A DNA stretch of 64,000 nt from Piscicoccus intestinalis NBRC 104926 (lineage in GTDB: Bacteria; Actinomycetota; Actinomycetes; Actinomycetales; Dermatophilaceae): assembly GCF_001515525.1 (NCBI RefSeq), contig NZ_BCNQ01000013.1:1-64000 (forward strand). Reading direction: 5' to 3'. Below are positions 1 through 8,010 of this stretch, in pieces (the first letter of the stretch is position 1; each line of letters opens with the position of its first letter). The position numbers and the translations under genes were made by a program. The notes under the pieces are model-generated. The model did not search any database. It had not been told where the DNA came from and saw only the letters and a list, made by a program, of their open reading frames with translations.

Positions 1-1995
1 GCCGCGGTGGCCGTCCTCGCGCTGGTCGCGCTCGCCCCCGGCGCCCTCGTCCTGGCCGTGCTGCCGCCGGTGCCTCGGCCCGTCGCCGTCGTCGCGGTGC
101 CCGCGATCGGGGTCTCGCTGGTCTCCCTGGCGCTGTCTGCCCAGCTGGCCGCAGCCTCGCTCGCCCCGGCGGCCACCCAGTGGACCCTGACGGTCCTCGG
201 CGCCGTCGGCGGCGCCGTCCTGACGCTGCGCGGCGGTGACGACGCGCGGGTCGGCCCGGCTCCCGACGAACGACGGGGCGGCCCCATCTGGGGGATCGCC
301 CTCCCGCTGGTGCTGGCGGCGGCCGCCACCGCCGCGTGGATCGCCGCCCTGCCCTCGGCCCGCGCGGCGGCGTACAGCACCTTCGGTCTCGCGCCCCAGG
401 CGCCGTTGCTCGTCGTCGCGGTGGTGCTCGCCCTGCTCGGGGTGCTGGCGGCAGTTCGAGCCGGTGGGGGTGCCGGCGGGGGTCTGGTCGGCTGGGTCGC
501 CCTCGTCGCGCTGGTGCTCGCCCGCCGCGGCTACACCCTGTGGGCCACGGACGCCCCGCTCTACCAGTGGACGTACCGGCATCTGGGCGTCATGGACTGG
601 TTCACCCACAGCGGCACGCTGGCCCGCGACGTCGACGTCTACTCCAACTGGCCCGGCTCCCTGGCCTTCGCGGCCTGGGTCACGCAGGTCAGCGGGCTCA
701 GCCGCTTCGATCTCGCGTCGGCCTACATCATCGGTCACCACCTCGTGCTCGTCGTCGTCGTGTACGCGCTGGCACGGGCCGCCGGTGCGGATCGGCGCCC
801 CGCACTTCTCGCCGCCGCGCTCGTGGAGGTGACCGACTGGGTCGGGCAAGACTACCTCGCGCCCCAGTCGTTCGGGTTCCTCCTCGGCGCCGTCGTCATC
901 GCCGGCTGGCTCGCCTCCCGCGTGGACCGCTACCGCGTCGGGAGTCTGTGGGTCGCGGGAATCGCGTTCACCGGCAGCACGTGGGCGCACCAGTTGACGC
1001 CGGTCTGGCTGCTGGCGGTGCTGGTGGCGTTGATCGTCCTGCGGGTGGTGCGACCGGCCTGGGTCCTGCTGCCGTTCCTGGCGATCTGGGGCGTCATGGT
1101 GGCGGTGAACCTGCCGGCGCTGCTCGCGCACAGCACCGGGATCTCGTTGAACCTGCTGTCCAATTCCGCGGGCAACATCACCTCCCCCGTCAGCGCCGGG
1201 CAGGCCGTGACGAGCCGCACGGTCACCGTCCTGGCGATCGTCCTGTGGGTGGCGACCGCTCTCGTGGCAGGCGCGCGGCTGCGCCGCGATCGGGCCGGGC
1301 TGGTGGCGCCGATCATCGCGTTCTCGCCGATGCTGCTGCTGCTCACCGGCTACGGGGGTGAGGCGATCTACCGCGTCTACCTGTACTCGCTGCTGGGCTG
1401 CGCGCTCGTGCTCGCGGGCCCGCTGACCGGTCTGCTGCGGGCCGGGATCGCTCGGACGTCACTCGCGGCGATCGCGGTGGGAGCGCTGACGCTCGCCTCA
1501 CTGCAGGGATCGCTCGGCGGCTGGTTCGCCGGGTTGTTCCCGCGCGCCGACGTCGACCTCGCGGTGCGGCTGGAGCGCGCGGCGGGCGAGAACGGGCTCA
1601 TCGCCACCCCCACCGTCGGTTTTCCCCGCCAGGTCACCTGGTACTACGTGCCGCAGGCGCGGCGAGACGCGCTCGGGCTGGCCGTGTGGTCGCTGCAGAA
1701 CGAGCTCGTCACGCCCGACGGCATCAGTGCCACCCCCGTCGACCGACTCACCCGGGGCGCCTCGCAACAGATGGCGGACGAGCCGGTGTACGTCGTCATC
1801 GCCGGCCCGATGCGCGTCTACGCCGAGCAGTACGGCGCGCTGCCCCCGGGCGGCCTCGACGAGCTCGCGGCGCTCCTGCGGGCGCGTGGCTGGGTGCCCG
1901 CAACGACGGCCGCCGACGGCACCGTCGTCTACGCCAACCCGGCCGGCCAGCGCGCTTGGCAGCGCTCTGCCGACCTCCCGCTCGAGACCGAATGA
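1..1995 (+). CDS. Multi-spanning membrane protein of the EPS locus, 5' end cut by window
   Basis: The frame is open from the first base, so the N-terminus probably lies outside the window; a GTG at 7 is only an internal candidate start. The visible 660 residues contain more than ten hydrophobic segments rich in Ala, Val and Leu. They end in a soluble C-terminal domain of about 150 residues that begins after the last helix near 1530. The shape (many helices, a periplasm-facing loop with aromatic residues near 540-600, a soluble tail) is that of GT-C glycosyltransferases or polymerases, but I recognise no family motif. It ends in an ATGA overlap region with the GT14-like gene and lies in a plus-strand run of sugar genes. 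Function in polysaccharide assembly is inference. Confidence 0.7.
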   Translation, partial: AAVAVLALVALAPGALVLAVLPPVPRPVAVVAVPAIGVSLVSLALSAQLAAASLAPAATQWTLTVLGAVGGAVLTLRGGDDARVGPAPDERRGGPIWGIALPLVLAAAATAAWIAALPSARAAAYSTFGLAPQAPLLVVAVVLALLGVLAAVRAGGGAGGGLVGWVALVALVLARRGYTLWATDAPLYQWTYRHLGVMDWFTHSGTLARDVDVYSNWPGSLAFAAWVTQVSGLSRFDLASAYIIGHHLVLVVVVYALARAAGADRRPALLAAALVEVTDWVGQDYLAPQSFGFLLGAVVIAGWLASRVDRYRVGSLWVAGIAFTGSTWAHQLTPVWLLAVLVALIVLRVVRPAWVLLPFLAIWGVMVAVNLPALLAHSTGISLNLLSNSAGNITSPVSAGQAVTSRTVTVLAIVLWVATALVAGARLRRDRAGLVAPIIAFSPMLLLLTGYGGEAIYRVYLYSLLGCALVLAGPLTGLLRAGIARTSLAAIAVGALTLASLQGSLGGWFAGLFPRADVDLAVRLERAAGENGLIATPTVGFPRQVTWYYVPQARRDALGLAVWSLQNELVTPDGISATPVDRLTRGASQQMADEPVYVVIAGPMRVYAEQYGALPPGGLDELAALLRARGWVPATTAADGTVVYANPAGQRAWQRSADLPLETE

Positions 1996-2024
1996 CCACC
2001 GACGGGAAGCGAACTGAGGCAGAC

Positions 2025-2900
2025 ATGACCGACGCACCCACGCCCACCCCGGCGGCCGTCGTCATCGCGCACGACAAGCCGCGCCAGCTGCGTCGGCTCA
2101 TCGACGCGATCGATCCGATGCCGGTCTTCCTGCACGTCGACGCCAACACCCCCGCGGCGCTGTTCGAGCAGATGACCGCGGATCTGCCGCAGCGGGTGCG
2201 GCTGCTGCCCAGGCAACGCTGCGGCTGGGCCACCTACGGCGTGCTCGCGGCCGAGCTCCAGGGATACCGCGCCGCGCTCGAGCACACCGACGCGGCGCAC
2301 ATCGCGCTGCTGTCCGGCGCCGACTATCCGCTGGCGAGCACGCGTGACATCGAGGCGGCGCTGGCCGCCCGCGCGGGGCGCTCGTTCGTCGAGTTCTTCC
2401 GTCTCCCGCAGCGGCGCTGGCCGCCGCTGGCCGGGTACGACCGCTTCTACTTCCGCAACTGGCCGTGGCGCCGGCACCGGCTGCTGCTGCCGATTCCGCG
2501 TCGCATCCCCGCCGGCCTGCGGCCGGCCGGTGGGTCGCCGTCGAAGATTCTCGCGCGGGGCCACGCCGAGCGCCTGCTGGCGGTGCTCGACGCGCGCCCC
2601 GAGATCGAACGGTTCTTCCGCCGCGCCTGGGCACCGGACGAGGTGCTGGTTCCGACGGTGCTCACCAGCCCCGCCGTCTCACCCGACTGGGACGACGAGA
2701 CCGCGGGCGCGGCACCCGCCTTCTTCATCGACTGGGGGGTCATCCCCAAGAAGAACCCACCGTGGCTCGGCCCCGCGGATTTCGACCGGATCGCCCAGGC
2801 CGCGCGGCGCACCGACTCACCCGCGCTGTTCGCCCGCAAGTTCGCCGACGACGCCGACGAGATCACCGGCCGCATCGACGCGGAGCTGCGCCGCGCCTGA
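2025..2900 (+). CDS. Core-2/I-branching (GT14-like) beta-1,6-N-acetylglucosaminyltransferase family protein
   Basis: This 291-residue protein starts AAVVIAHDKPRQLRRLIDAI and continues with FLHVDANTP, SGADYPL and a C-terminal APDEVLVPTVL. This order (xxAHxxP, HxDxK/N, SGxDxPL, PDExxxPT) is typical of the bacterial Branch domain of GT14, which adds branching sugars. No signal peptide or membrane helix is seen, so the protein is probably cytoplasmic. I chose the ATG at 2025 because GAGG lies seven bases upstream. An in-frame ATG at 1992 overlaps the previous stop by four bases (ATGA) but has a poor ribosome binding site. The tight packing implies co-transcription with the upstream membrane protein. 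The acceptor and donor cannot be told. Confidence 0.8.
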   Translation: MTDAPTPTPAAVVIAHDKPRQLRRLIDAIDPMPVFLHVDANTPAALFEQMTADLPQRVRLLPRQRCGWATYGVLAAELQGYRAALEHTDAAHIALLSGADYPLASTRDIEAALAARAGRSFVEFFRLPQRRWPPLAGYDRFYFRNWPWRRHRLLLPIPRRIPAGLRPAGGSPSKILARGHAERLLAVLDARPEIERFFRRAWAPDEVLVPTVLTSPAVSPDWDDETAGAAPAFFIDWGVIPKKNPPWLGPADFDRIAQAARRTDSPALFARKFADDADEITGRIDAELRRA

Positions 2901-2911
2901 GGCCGCCTCGG

Positions 2912-3787
2912 TCAGCCGGAGGTCGTGTCCGACCACACCCGCACGTAGTCGACCGTCATCGCGGCCGGCGCCGGGTTCGCGTCGCGAGCCACGCCCATGC
3001 CCAGCACGAGGTACATCGGCTGGTCCGGCACGTCCTGCCCCGCGAACACCGGCCCCGGCTGGCCGTCGAGGTAGACCTGCAGGCGACCCGGTTCCCAGGA
3101 AAGCCCGTACGTGTGCCAGGAACCGGCGTAGCTGGTGTTCGGGTCGCCGTACGGCGTCGGGCCCAGCTGGCGCTGTTCGCTGTAGGCATCACGCCAGTGC
3201 ACATTGAACGTCGGCCTCGTCGTCGAGCCGAGCGCGGCGGAGAACTCCGCGATGTCGATCTCCGGGGGCCACTGGTCGTCCACGGGCGTCGGCAGCATCC
3301 AGAACGCGGGCCAGTAGCCGGCGTCGTCGGGCACGAGGATTCGGGCCTCGGCGTACCCGTACGTGTACGCGAAGTGCGCGCCGGTGTGCACGACACCGGA
3401 GACGAATCCGTAGGTCGCACCACCGAGTTCGTCCTGCACCCGGCGCGGGGTCGCGGACAGCCGCAACGCCCCGTCCTCGACGCCGACCTGTTCGGGTTCG
3501 AAGAGGGTGTCCTCCAGCTGCGGATTGAACGGGGAGCCGTAGGTGTGCGGGGCGACGCCGCGGCGGTCCGTCCACTTGGTCGAGTCGAGCCGGTCACCGT
3601 CGAAATCGTCCTCGAACACGAGACGGTGCCCCGGCCCCACCGGCGGCGGTTCGGACCGGCGCAGCCCCGTCCACAGGACGCCCGCCACGACGAGCACCAC
3701 GACGAGCAGACTCACGGCCACCGCCAGCAGCAGTCGCGGCCGGCGACGCCACGCGGGCACGCGGGAGTCGGGCTCGGCAGGCGTCAT
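2912..3787 (-). CDS. Membrane-anchored glycoside hydrolase family 16 (endo-beta-glucanase-like)
   Basis: The 291-residue protein has a positively charged start (RRRPR), a single membrane helix at about residues 20-42 and an extracellular GH16 jelly-roll domain. The diagnostic GH16 active-site motif is present as EIDIAEF, with the nucleophile Glu176, the assisting Asp178 and the acid/base Glu181. FEDDFDG near the domain start and WHTYGLSWEPG toward the end are also GH16 hallmarks. GH16 enzymes cut or transfer beta-1,3/1,4-glucans and galactans. Here it probably trims or processes the exported polysaccharide. It is convergent with the GT14-like gene, with 11 bases between the stop codons. The substrate is not predictable. 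Confidence 0.87.
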   Translation of the reverse strand: MTPAEPDSRVPAWRRRPRLLLAVAVSLLVVVLVVAGVLWTGLRRSEPPPVGPGHRLVFEDDFDGDRLDSTKWTDRRGVAPHTYGSPFNPQLEDTLFEPEQVGVEDGALRLSATPRRVQDELGGATYGFVSGVVHTGAHFAYTYGYAEARILVPDDAGYWPAFWMLPTPVDDQWPPEIDIAEFSAALGSTTRPTFNVHWRDAYSEQRQLGPTPYGDPNTSYAGSWHTYGLSWEPGRLQVYLDGQPGPVFAGQDVPDQPMYLVLGMGVARDANPAPAAMTVDYVRVWSDTTSG

Positions 3788-3975
3788 GGGTCAGCTCCGG
3801 CGGGCAGGGGTCGGGGTGGAGCGCAGTGCGTTTCGGCTCCGTGGCGGCCCCACTGTACGTGACCAGGCCGAACGCTCCGCGCGCTGTTAGGGTGCTCGCG
3901 TCGCTGCCTCGCACCCGCGCCGACGTCGCGCGCCGGACAGCGAAAAGCGCACCGACCGAAGGGAGCCCCCCGACC

Positions 3976-4974
3976 ATGTCGACCTCGACCGGACCCTCGA
4001 TGGCGGCGGTGGTGTGCTGCTACACGATGCAGCGCTGGGACGACACGGTCGCCGCGGTGGAGTCGCTGCGCACCCAGCAGCGGGCGCTGCAGCGGATCGT
4101 CGTCGTCGTCGACCACAACGACGAATTGCTCGCGCGCTGCCGGGAACGCTGGCCGGAGGGCCAGACGGGGGTGACGGTTCTGGCCAACGAGGGCCGGCAG
4201 GGCCTGTCCGACGGGCGCAACACCGGGCTGCGGGCCACCGACTGTGACGTCGTGGCCTTTCTCGACGACGATGCCTTCGCGGAGCCGGACTGGTCGGCGC
4301 GGCTCGCAGACTGCTACACCGACCCGGCACTGCGTGACGTGCTCGGCGCCGGCGGCTACATCGAGCCCGACTGGCCCGGCGGCACGGCCCCGACCTGGTG
4401 GCCGCGCTCGTTCGACTGGGTCGTCGGCTGCAGCTACGTCGGGCTGCCGACGCGGCGCACCACGGTGCGCAACGTCATCGGCGCCAACATGAGCCTGCGC
4501 CGCGACGTCGCCCTCGAGGTCGGCGGCTTCAACCCGTCGATGGGCCGCGTCGGCAAGACCCCGCTCGGCGGCGAGGAGACCGAGATGTACATCCGGGCGG
4601 CCGCCGCCCGGCCCGGCTCCCGCGTCGTCTATGAGCCGGCGGCGCGGGTACGCCATCACGTGACGCCCGAGCGGGCCACGCTGCGCTACTTCGTCTCCCG
4701 GTGCTACGGCGAGGGCCTGACGAAGGCCGCGCTGTCGGGCATCACCCGTTCATCGGCGGCCCTATCGAGCGAATCGGCTTACGCCACCAAGGTGCTCCCG
4801 GTCGAGTTCGCGCGCGGACTGATCAGTGGCGACCCGCGGCGGGGTCTGAGCGTCGCGCTGGGGCTCGGTGTGACGTGCGTGGGTTACGCCCGCGGGCTCG
4901 TCAACGGTGCCCGCCCCGAGGGCGGCTGGTCCGAGGCGGCTCGACGCCCCATGGCTCGCCTCCAGGCGCGCTGA
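3976..4974 (+). CDS. GT2-family glycosyltransferase
   Basis: The 332-residue protein opens with the GT-A signature AAVVCCYTMQRWDDTVAAVE and contains the donor-binding motif FLDDDAFAEPDW near residue 95. It also has NVIGANMSLRR and a GGEETEMYIR acceptor-side motif, which together define a family 2 inverting transferase. The sequence resembles AglG-type and actinobacterial rhamnosyl/glucuronosyl transferases, but the donor is not certain. The ATG at 3976 is preceded by GGGAG at a spacing of 10. An upstream in-frame ATG at 3826 would add 50 Arg-rich residues and lies in the promoter region of the divergent GH16 gene, so I rejected it. No membrane helix is seen. Confidence 0.85.
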   Translation: MSTSTGPSMAAVVCCYTMQRWDDTVAAVESLRTQQRALQRIVVVVDHNDELLARCRERWPEGQTGVTVLANEGRQGLSDGRNTGLRATDCDVVAFLDDDAFAEPDWSARLADCYTDPALRDVLGAGGYIEPDWPGGTAPTWWPRSFDWVVGCSYVGLPTRRTTVRNVIGANMSLRRDVALEVGGFNPSMGRVGKTPLGGEETEMYIRAAAARPGSRVVYEPAARVRHHVTPERATLRYFVSRCYGEGLTKAALSGITRSSAALSSESAYATKVLPVEFARGLISGDPRRGLSVALGLGVTCVGYARGLVNGARPEGGWSEAARRPMARLQAR

Positions 4975-5450
4975 GCGAGCGCACTGACCCACGTGGTCGG
5001 CACACCGACTCCGACGGTGGGCCGCTTTGCCGCACAGGGGTATTCGTGATTCACGCCATGCGATCGAACGTCCACATGGTGAGCGCGGTTTTTCGGCATG
5101 TCCGTTCGGGGGTTGCCATCGGCAGCGCTGCCGAACCGTCGCTATGACCTGCCAATTTACCTGGCATTTACGTGAATTCGCGAGCAACACCGGCCCGCGC
5201 AAGGCTCTGATCCGCGCACCATGCACGGGGCCGGCTGGTCACAAGCAAACCAGGCCGGATATTGTCTCATCGTCGTCCTTAATCGGAGCCTCGGTCGTCG
5301 AGGTCGGCGCAGCGGCGAGCCGCCGCACGCGTCTTCGGCAACCGGAACACGCAAAGGCGCGAGAGCCCTCCCGCCCCGCTCCCACCGGAGCGCACCGCGC
5401 GGGTCGGCCCGAGAACCCCCTGGCCGCCACAGAGAGAAATCCCCCTCCAC
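4975..5450 (+). other. Intergenic region upstream of a GT2 gene, no convincing gene
   Basis: This 476-base gap separates two plus-strand glycosyltransferase genes. It contains a perfect 14-bp palindrome at 5120-5133 and a locally AT-richer stretch around 5150-5170, which could hold a promoter. No frame has plausible coding character and no tRNA-like fold was noticed. Confidence 0.4.
5120..5133. promoter_or_regulatory. 14-bp perfect palindrome, possible operator
   Basis: CGGCAGCGCTGCCG is its own reverse complement. It lies about 320 bases upstream of the GT2 gene that starts at 5451. A regulator site is possible, but palindromes of this length arise readily in GC-rich DNA. Confidence 0.25.
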
Positions 5451-6332
5451 ATGTCGCACACACGCAACACCATCAACCCCCGGGTGACGATCGTCATCCC
5501 CGTGCTCAACGAGGCTCGCAACCTGGAACTCGTCATCCCGGAGCTGCCCCCGGTGCACGAGATCGTCGTCGTGGACGGCAACAGCACCGACGACACGGTG
5601 CAGACGGCCCGGCGGCTGGCGCCCGAGGCCACGATCGTCACGCAGGCTCGCAAGGGCAAGGGCAACGCCTTGGTCACGGGCTTCGAGGCCGCGACCGGCG
5701 ACATCATCGTCATGTTCGACGCCGACTACTCCGCCGACCCGGCCGAGATCGCGGCGTTCGTCGAGGCGCTGAAGAACGGCGCCGACTTTGCGAAGGGCAG
5801 CCGCAACGCCCCCGGCGGTGGCAGCGAGGACATCACAATCATCCGAGGCCTGGGCAACCGGGGCCTCAACGTGCTGTCGAACATGCTCATCCGCAGCAAG
5901 TACACCGATCTGTGCTACGGCTACAACGCCTTCTGGGCCGACATCTTGCCGGCGCTGCACCTGCCCGCCGCGACGACCGCGACCAACGAGCCGGTCTGGG
6001 GCGACGGCTTCGAGATCGAGACCCTGCTGACCTGCCGCGTCGCCGCCGCCGACCTCAAGGTCACCGAGGTGCCCAGCGTCGAGCGCCAGCGCGCTCACGG
6101 CGTCAGCAACCTCAACGCCGTCAGCGACGGGCTGCGCGTGCTGCGCACGATCGTCGTCGAGAAGGCCAACGAAAAGGCGCGTGCCTCGCAGGCCCGCGAA
6201 GAGCTGCCGGCCGCTCCCGCCCCGGCGTTCGAGTCGAGCCCGCGGCACGCCGACGAGGCCGAGCGTCGCCGTCGCCTGCGCGGCACCGTGCGTCGTGTCC
6301 GCCCGGCCCGCGAGCACAGCTCCGCCCGCTGA
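5451..6332 (+). CDS. GT2-family polyprenyl/dolichol-phosphate mannosyltransferase-like
   Basis: The 293-residue protein has a classic DPM1-like GT-A domain: VTIVIPVLNEARNLELVI at residues 11-28, VVDGNSTDDT, RKGKGNAL and the metal-binding MFDADYSADP near residue 87. A conserved CYGYNAFW segment follows. Members transfer a sugar from a nucleotide donor to polyprenyl phosphate or to a growing glycan. The last 60 residues are a charged, Ala/Arg-rich tail without membrane helices, so it is of the soluble or peripheral type. The ATG at 5451 follows a plausible AGAGAGAAA region. It stands alone on the plus strand, facing a convergent phosphodiesterase gene. The substrate is unknown. Confidence 0.85.
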   Translation: MSHTRNTINPRVTIVIPVLNEARNLELVIPELPPVHEIVVVDGNSTDDTVQTARRLAPEATIVTQARKGKGNALVTGFEAATGDIIVMFDADYSADPAEIAAFVEALKNGADFAKGSRNAPGGGSEDITIIRGLGNRGLNVLSNMLIRSKYTDLCYGYNAFWADILPALHLPAATTATNEPVWGDGFEIETLLTCRVAAADLKVTEVPSVERQRAHGVSNLNAVSDGLRVLRTIVVEKANEKARASQAREELPAAPAPAFESSPRHADEAERRRRLRGTVRRVRPAREHSSAR

Positions 6333-6416
6333 GCGGCCGCCGCGGCCCGTTCGCGGTGGCGCGCACCCAGGCTCCGCCCCCGTCACCCGCGTCTCGCCTG
6401 ACGGGGGCGCCTCGCG

Positions 6417-7508
6417 TCACGGGAGCGGGTCCAGCCGCGCCCACACCGCGGCGTGATCGGTGCCGGGGACCCGCACGACCGAGTCCTCGACGCAGACCCG
6501 GCCGCCCGCCACGATGTGGTCGATCTGCACGAACGGCGGCACATCGCCGAGGCCGGGGACGCTCATGGGCCAGGTGCGCACCCACGGCAGGCCGTGTCGC
6601 GGCGATCGGTCGAATCCGGCCGTGACCGCGCGGAACACGGGGTGCACCGGCCCCGCGTTGAAGTCCCCGGCCACGACCAGCGGCCGGTGCGCGTGGCCCT
6701 GGAGCCAGAGCCCCATCTCGTGCTGTTCACGGCGCCAACGCGCCGGGTCGGGTCGCGGCGGCCACGGGTGCGCGGCCCGCACCAGGGTGCCGTCAGCCAG
6801 TTGGGCGACCGGCTGGTCGAAGGCGGTGCCGCTGCCGCGTCGCTCACCCCGGGTGGTCACGTCACAGCGGCCGCCCGGGGAGTCGGGACACGTCAGCGGG
6901 TGAGCCGAGGCGATGATCGAGCCGCCCGCGTCACTGCCCACGCTGCCCGTGACGTGCGGGAGCAACTCGCTCAGGCCCGCCTCCTGGAGCGCGGCCCAGT
7001 GCTGCGGGGTCTCCTCCAAGAGCACGAGTAGATCGACTCGGCGGTGCCGCACCTGCTCGACGATCGTCGTCGGATCGGCCTGGCCGTACTCGGTGTTCAG
7101 GCTCAGCACCGACAGGCTCGTCGCGTCGCCGGGCGGCGAGCCGGTGCTGCCGCCGGACTCGACGACCGGCGGCAGCACGGGCCAGAGCATTGCCCCGCCC
7201 GCGACGAGACAGGCGAGCGCCGCGGCGCCGAGCCGGGCGATCCCGGCTCGGCGGCGGGCGCTGCGGATCGCCACGGCAGCGACGGCCAGGGCCGTTGCCA
7301 GGGCGAACGCGGCGGCCACGAGCACCACACCGCCGATGGGCGCCAGCGCCTGCAGGAGCGGCACCGGACCGGCCAGATCCACGTACGGGAGCGCGGCCAG
7401 GGCGGCCAACACGACGGCTGCGCCCACCCCCGCGGCCGTGCTCACTCGTGCCGGGCCTCGCGGGGATGGGGGCGCGCCTCGACCAGCAGCCTGTTCGTTG
7501 TCCGACAC
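6417..7508 (-). CDS. Membrane endonuclease/exonuclease/phosphatase (EEP) family protein
   Basis: The 363-residue protein has three N-terminal membrane helices (about residues 20-110) followed by a C-terminal EEP domain. The metal and phosphate-binding motifs are all visible: LNTEYG (Asn), LLEET (Glu), VVAGDFNAGP (Asp/Asn), QIDHIV and the final GTDHAAVWA (Asp-His). Such proteins hydrolyse phosphodiesters, for example in phospholipids, isoprenoid phosphates or nucleic acid, outside the cytoplasmic face. The GTG at 7508 is preceded by GGGAAG at about 10 bases; a more upstream start at 7613 would add 35 low-complexity residues. It is divergent from the small Cys/His protein gene. Confidence 0.8.
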   Translation of the reverse strand: MSDNEQAAGRGAPPSPRGPARVSTAAGVGAAVVLAALAALPYVDLAGPVPLLQALAPIGGVVLVAAAFALATALAVAAVAIRSARRRAGIARLGAAALACLVAGGAMLWPVLPPVVESGGSTGSPPGDATSLSVLSLNTEYGQADPTTIVEQVRHRRVDLLVLLEETPQHWAALQEAGLSELLPHVTGSVGSDAGGSIIASAHPLTCPDSPGGRCDVTTRGERRGSGTAFDQPVAQLADGTLVRAAHPWPPRPDPARWRREQHEMGLWLQGHAHRPLVVAGDFNAGPVHPVFRAVTAGFDRSPRHGLPWVRTWPMSVPGLGDVPPFVQIDHIVAGGRVCVEDSVVRVPGTDHAAVWARLDPLP

Positions 7509-7711
7509 GACGCAGATTCTTCCCGGCGCCCGACGGCCCTCCGCCGCGGCCCCTCGTCCGACCGTCAGGGAGGCTCTGAGCACGCCTGGGCGGCAGTGCC
7601 TTTCGACGGGCACGGCATGTCTGTGCGTTCACCGCCGTACACTCCCCGCTAACTCGCGACAGGTCCGACGTCTCCGGCAGCGGATGCCGCCGAGGAAACC
7701 AGGAGGTTCAC

Positions 7712-7888
7712 ATGTCGACGCAGATGTGCCGCTGTGGGCATCCGCAGCACGCCCACCGGCATTTCCGCCGCGGCAGCGACTGCTCCCAGTGCGACTGCGT
7801 CAGGTTCCGTGGCGGCCCCGCAGCGTTCCTGGCCCGGCTCGCGCGTCGGCGCGCTCACGGCGGACAGGGTCCTCGGCCACAGCTGTGA
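7712..7888 (+). CDS. 58-residue Cys/His-rich protein, putative small zinc-binding protein
   Basis: A perfect AGGAGG Shine-Dalgarno at 7701-7706 sits five bases before the ATG, which strongly supports translation of this short frame. The N-terminal half contains a dense metal-ligand pattern: CRCGHPQHAHRHF followed by DCSQCDCVRF, giving five Cys and four His within about 30 residues. This would suit one or two zinc sites. The C-terminal half is Arg/Ala-rich and basic. I do not recognise a named family, and a role in regulation or nucleic-acid binding is a guess. It lies between the divergent EEP gene and the NnrS-like gene, 122 bases upstream of the latter. Confidence 0.65.
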   Translation: MSTQMCRCGHPQHAHRHFRRGSDCSQCDCVRFRGGPAAFLARLARRRAHGGQGPRPQL

Positions 7889-8010
7889 GCCTGCGCACCC
7901 GCCCCCGGACAGCCACGCCCGACCACCGGATCACCGCGGCCTGACCCCGGGCACCCGGCGGTGACTAGCATCGGCGGCGTCGATCGAACGGCGCGCGAGA
8001 GGAGCAGACG

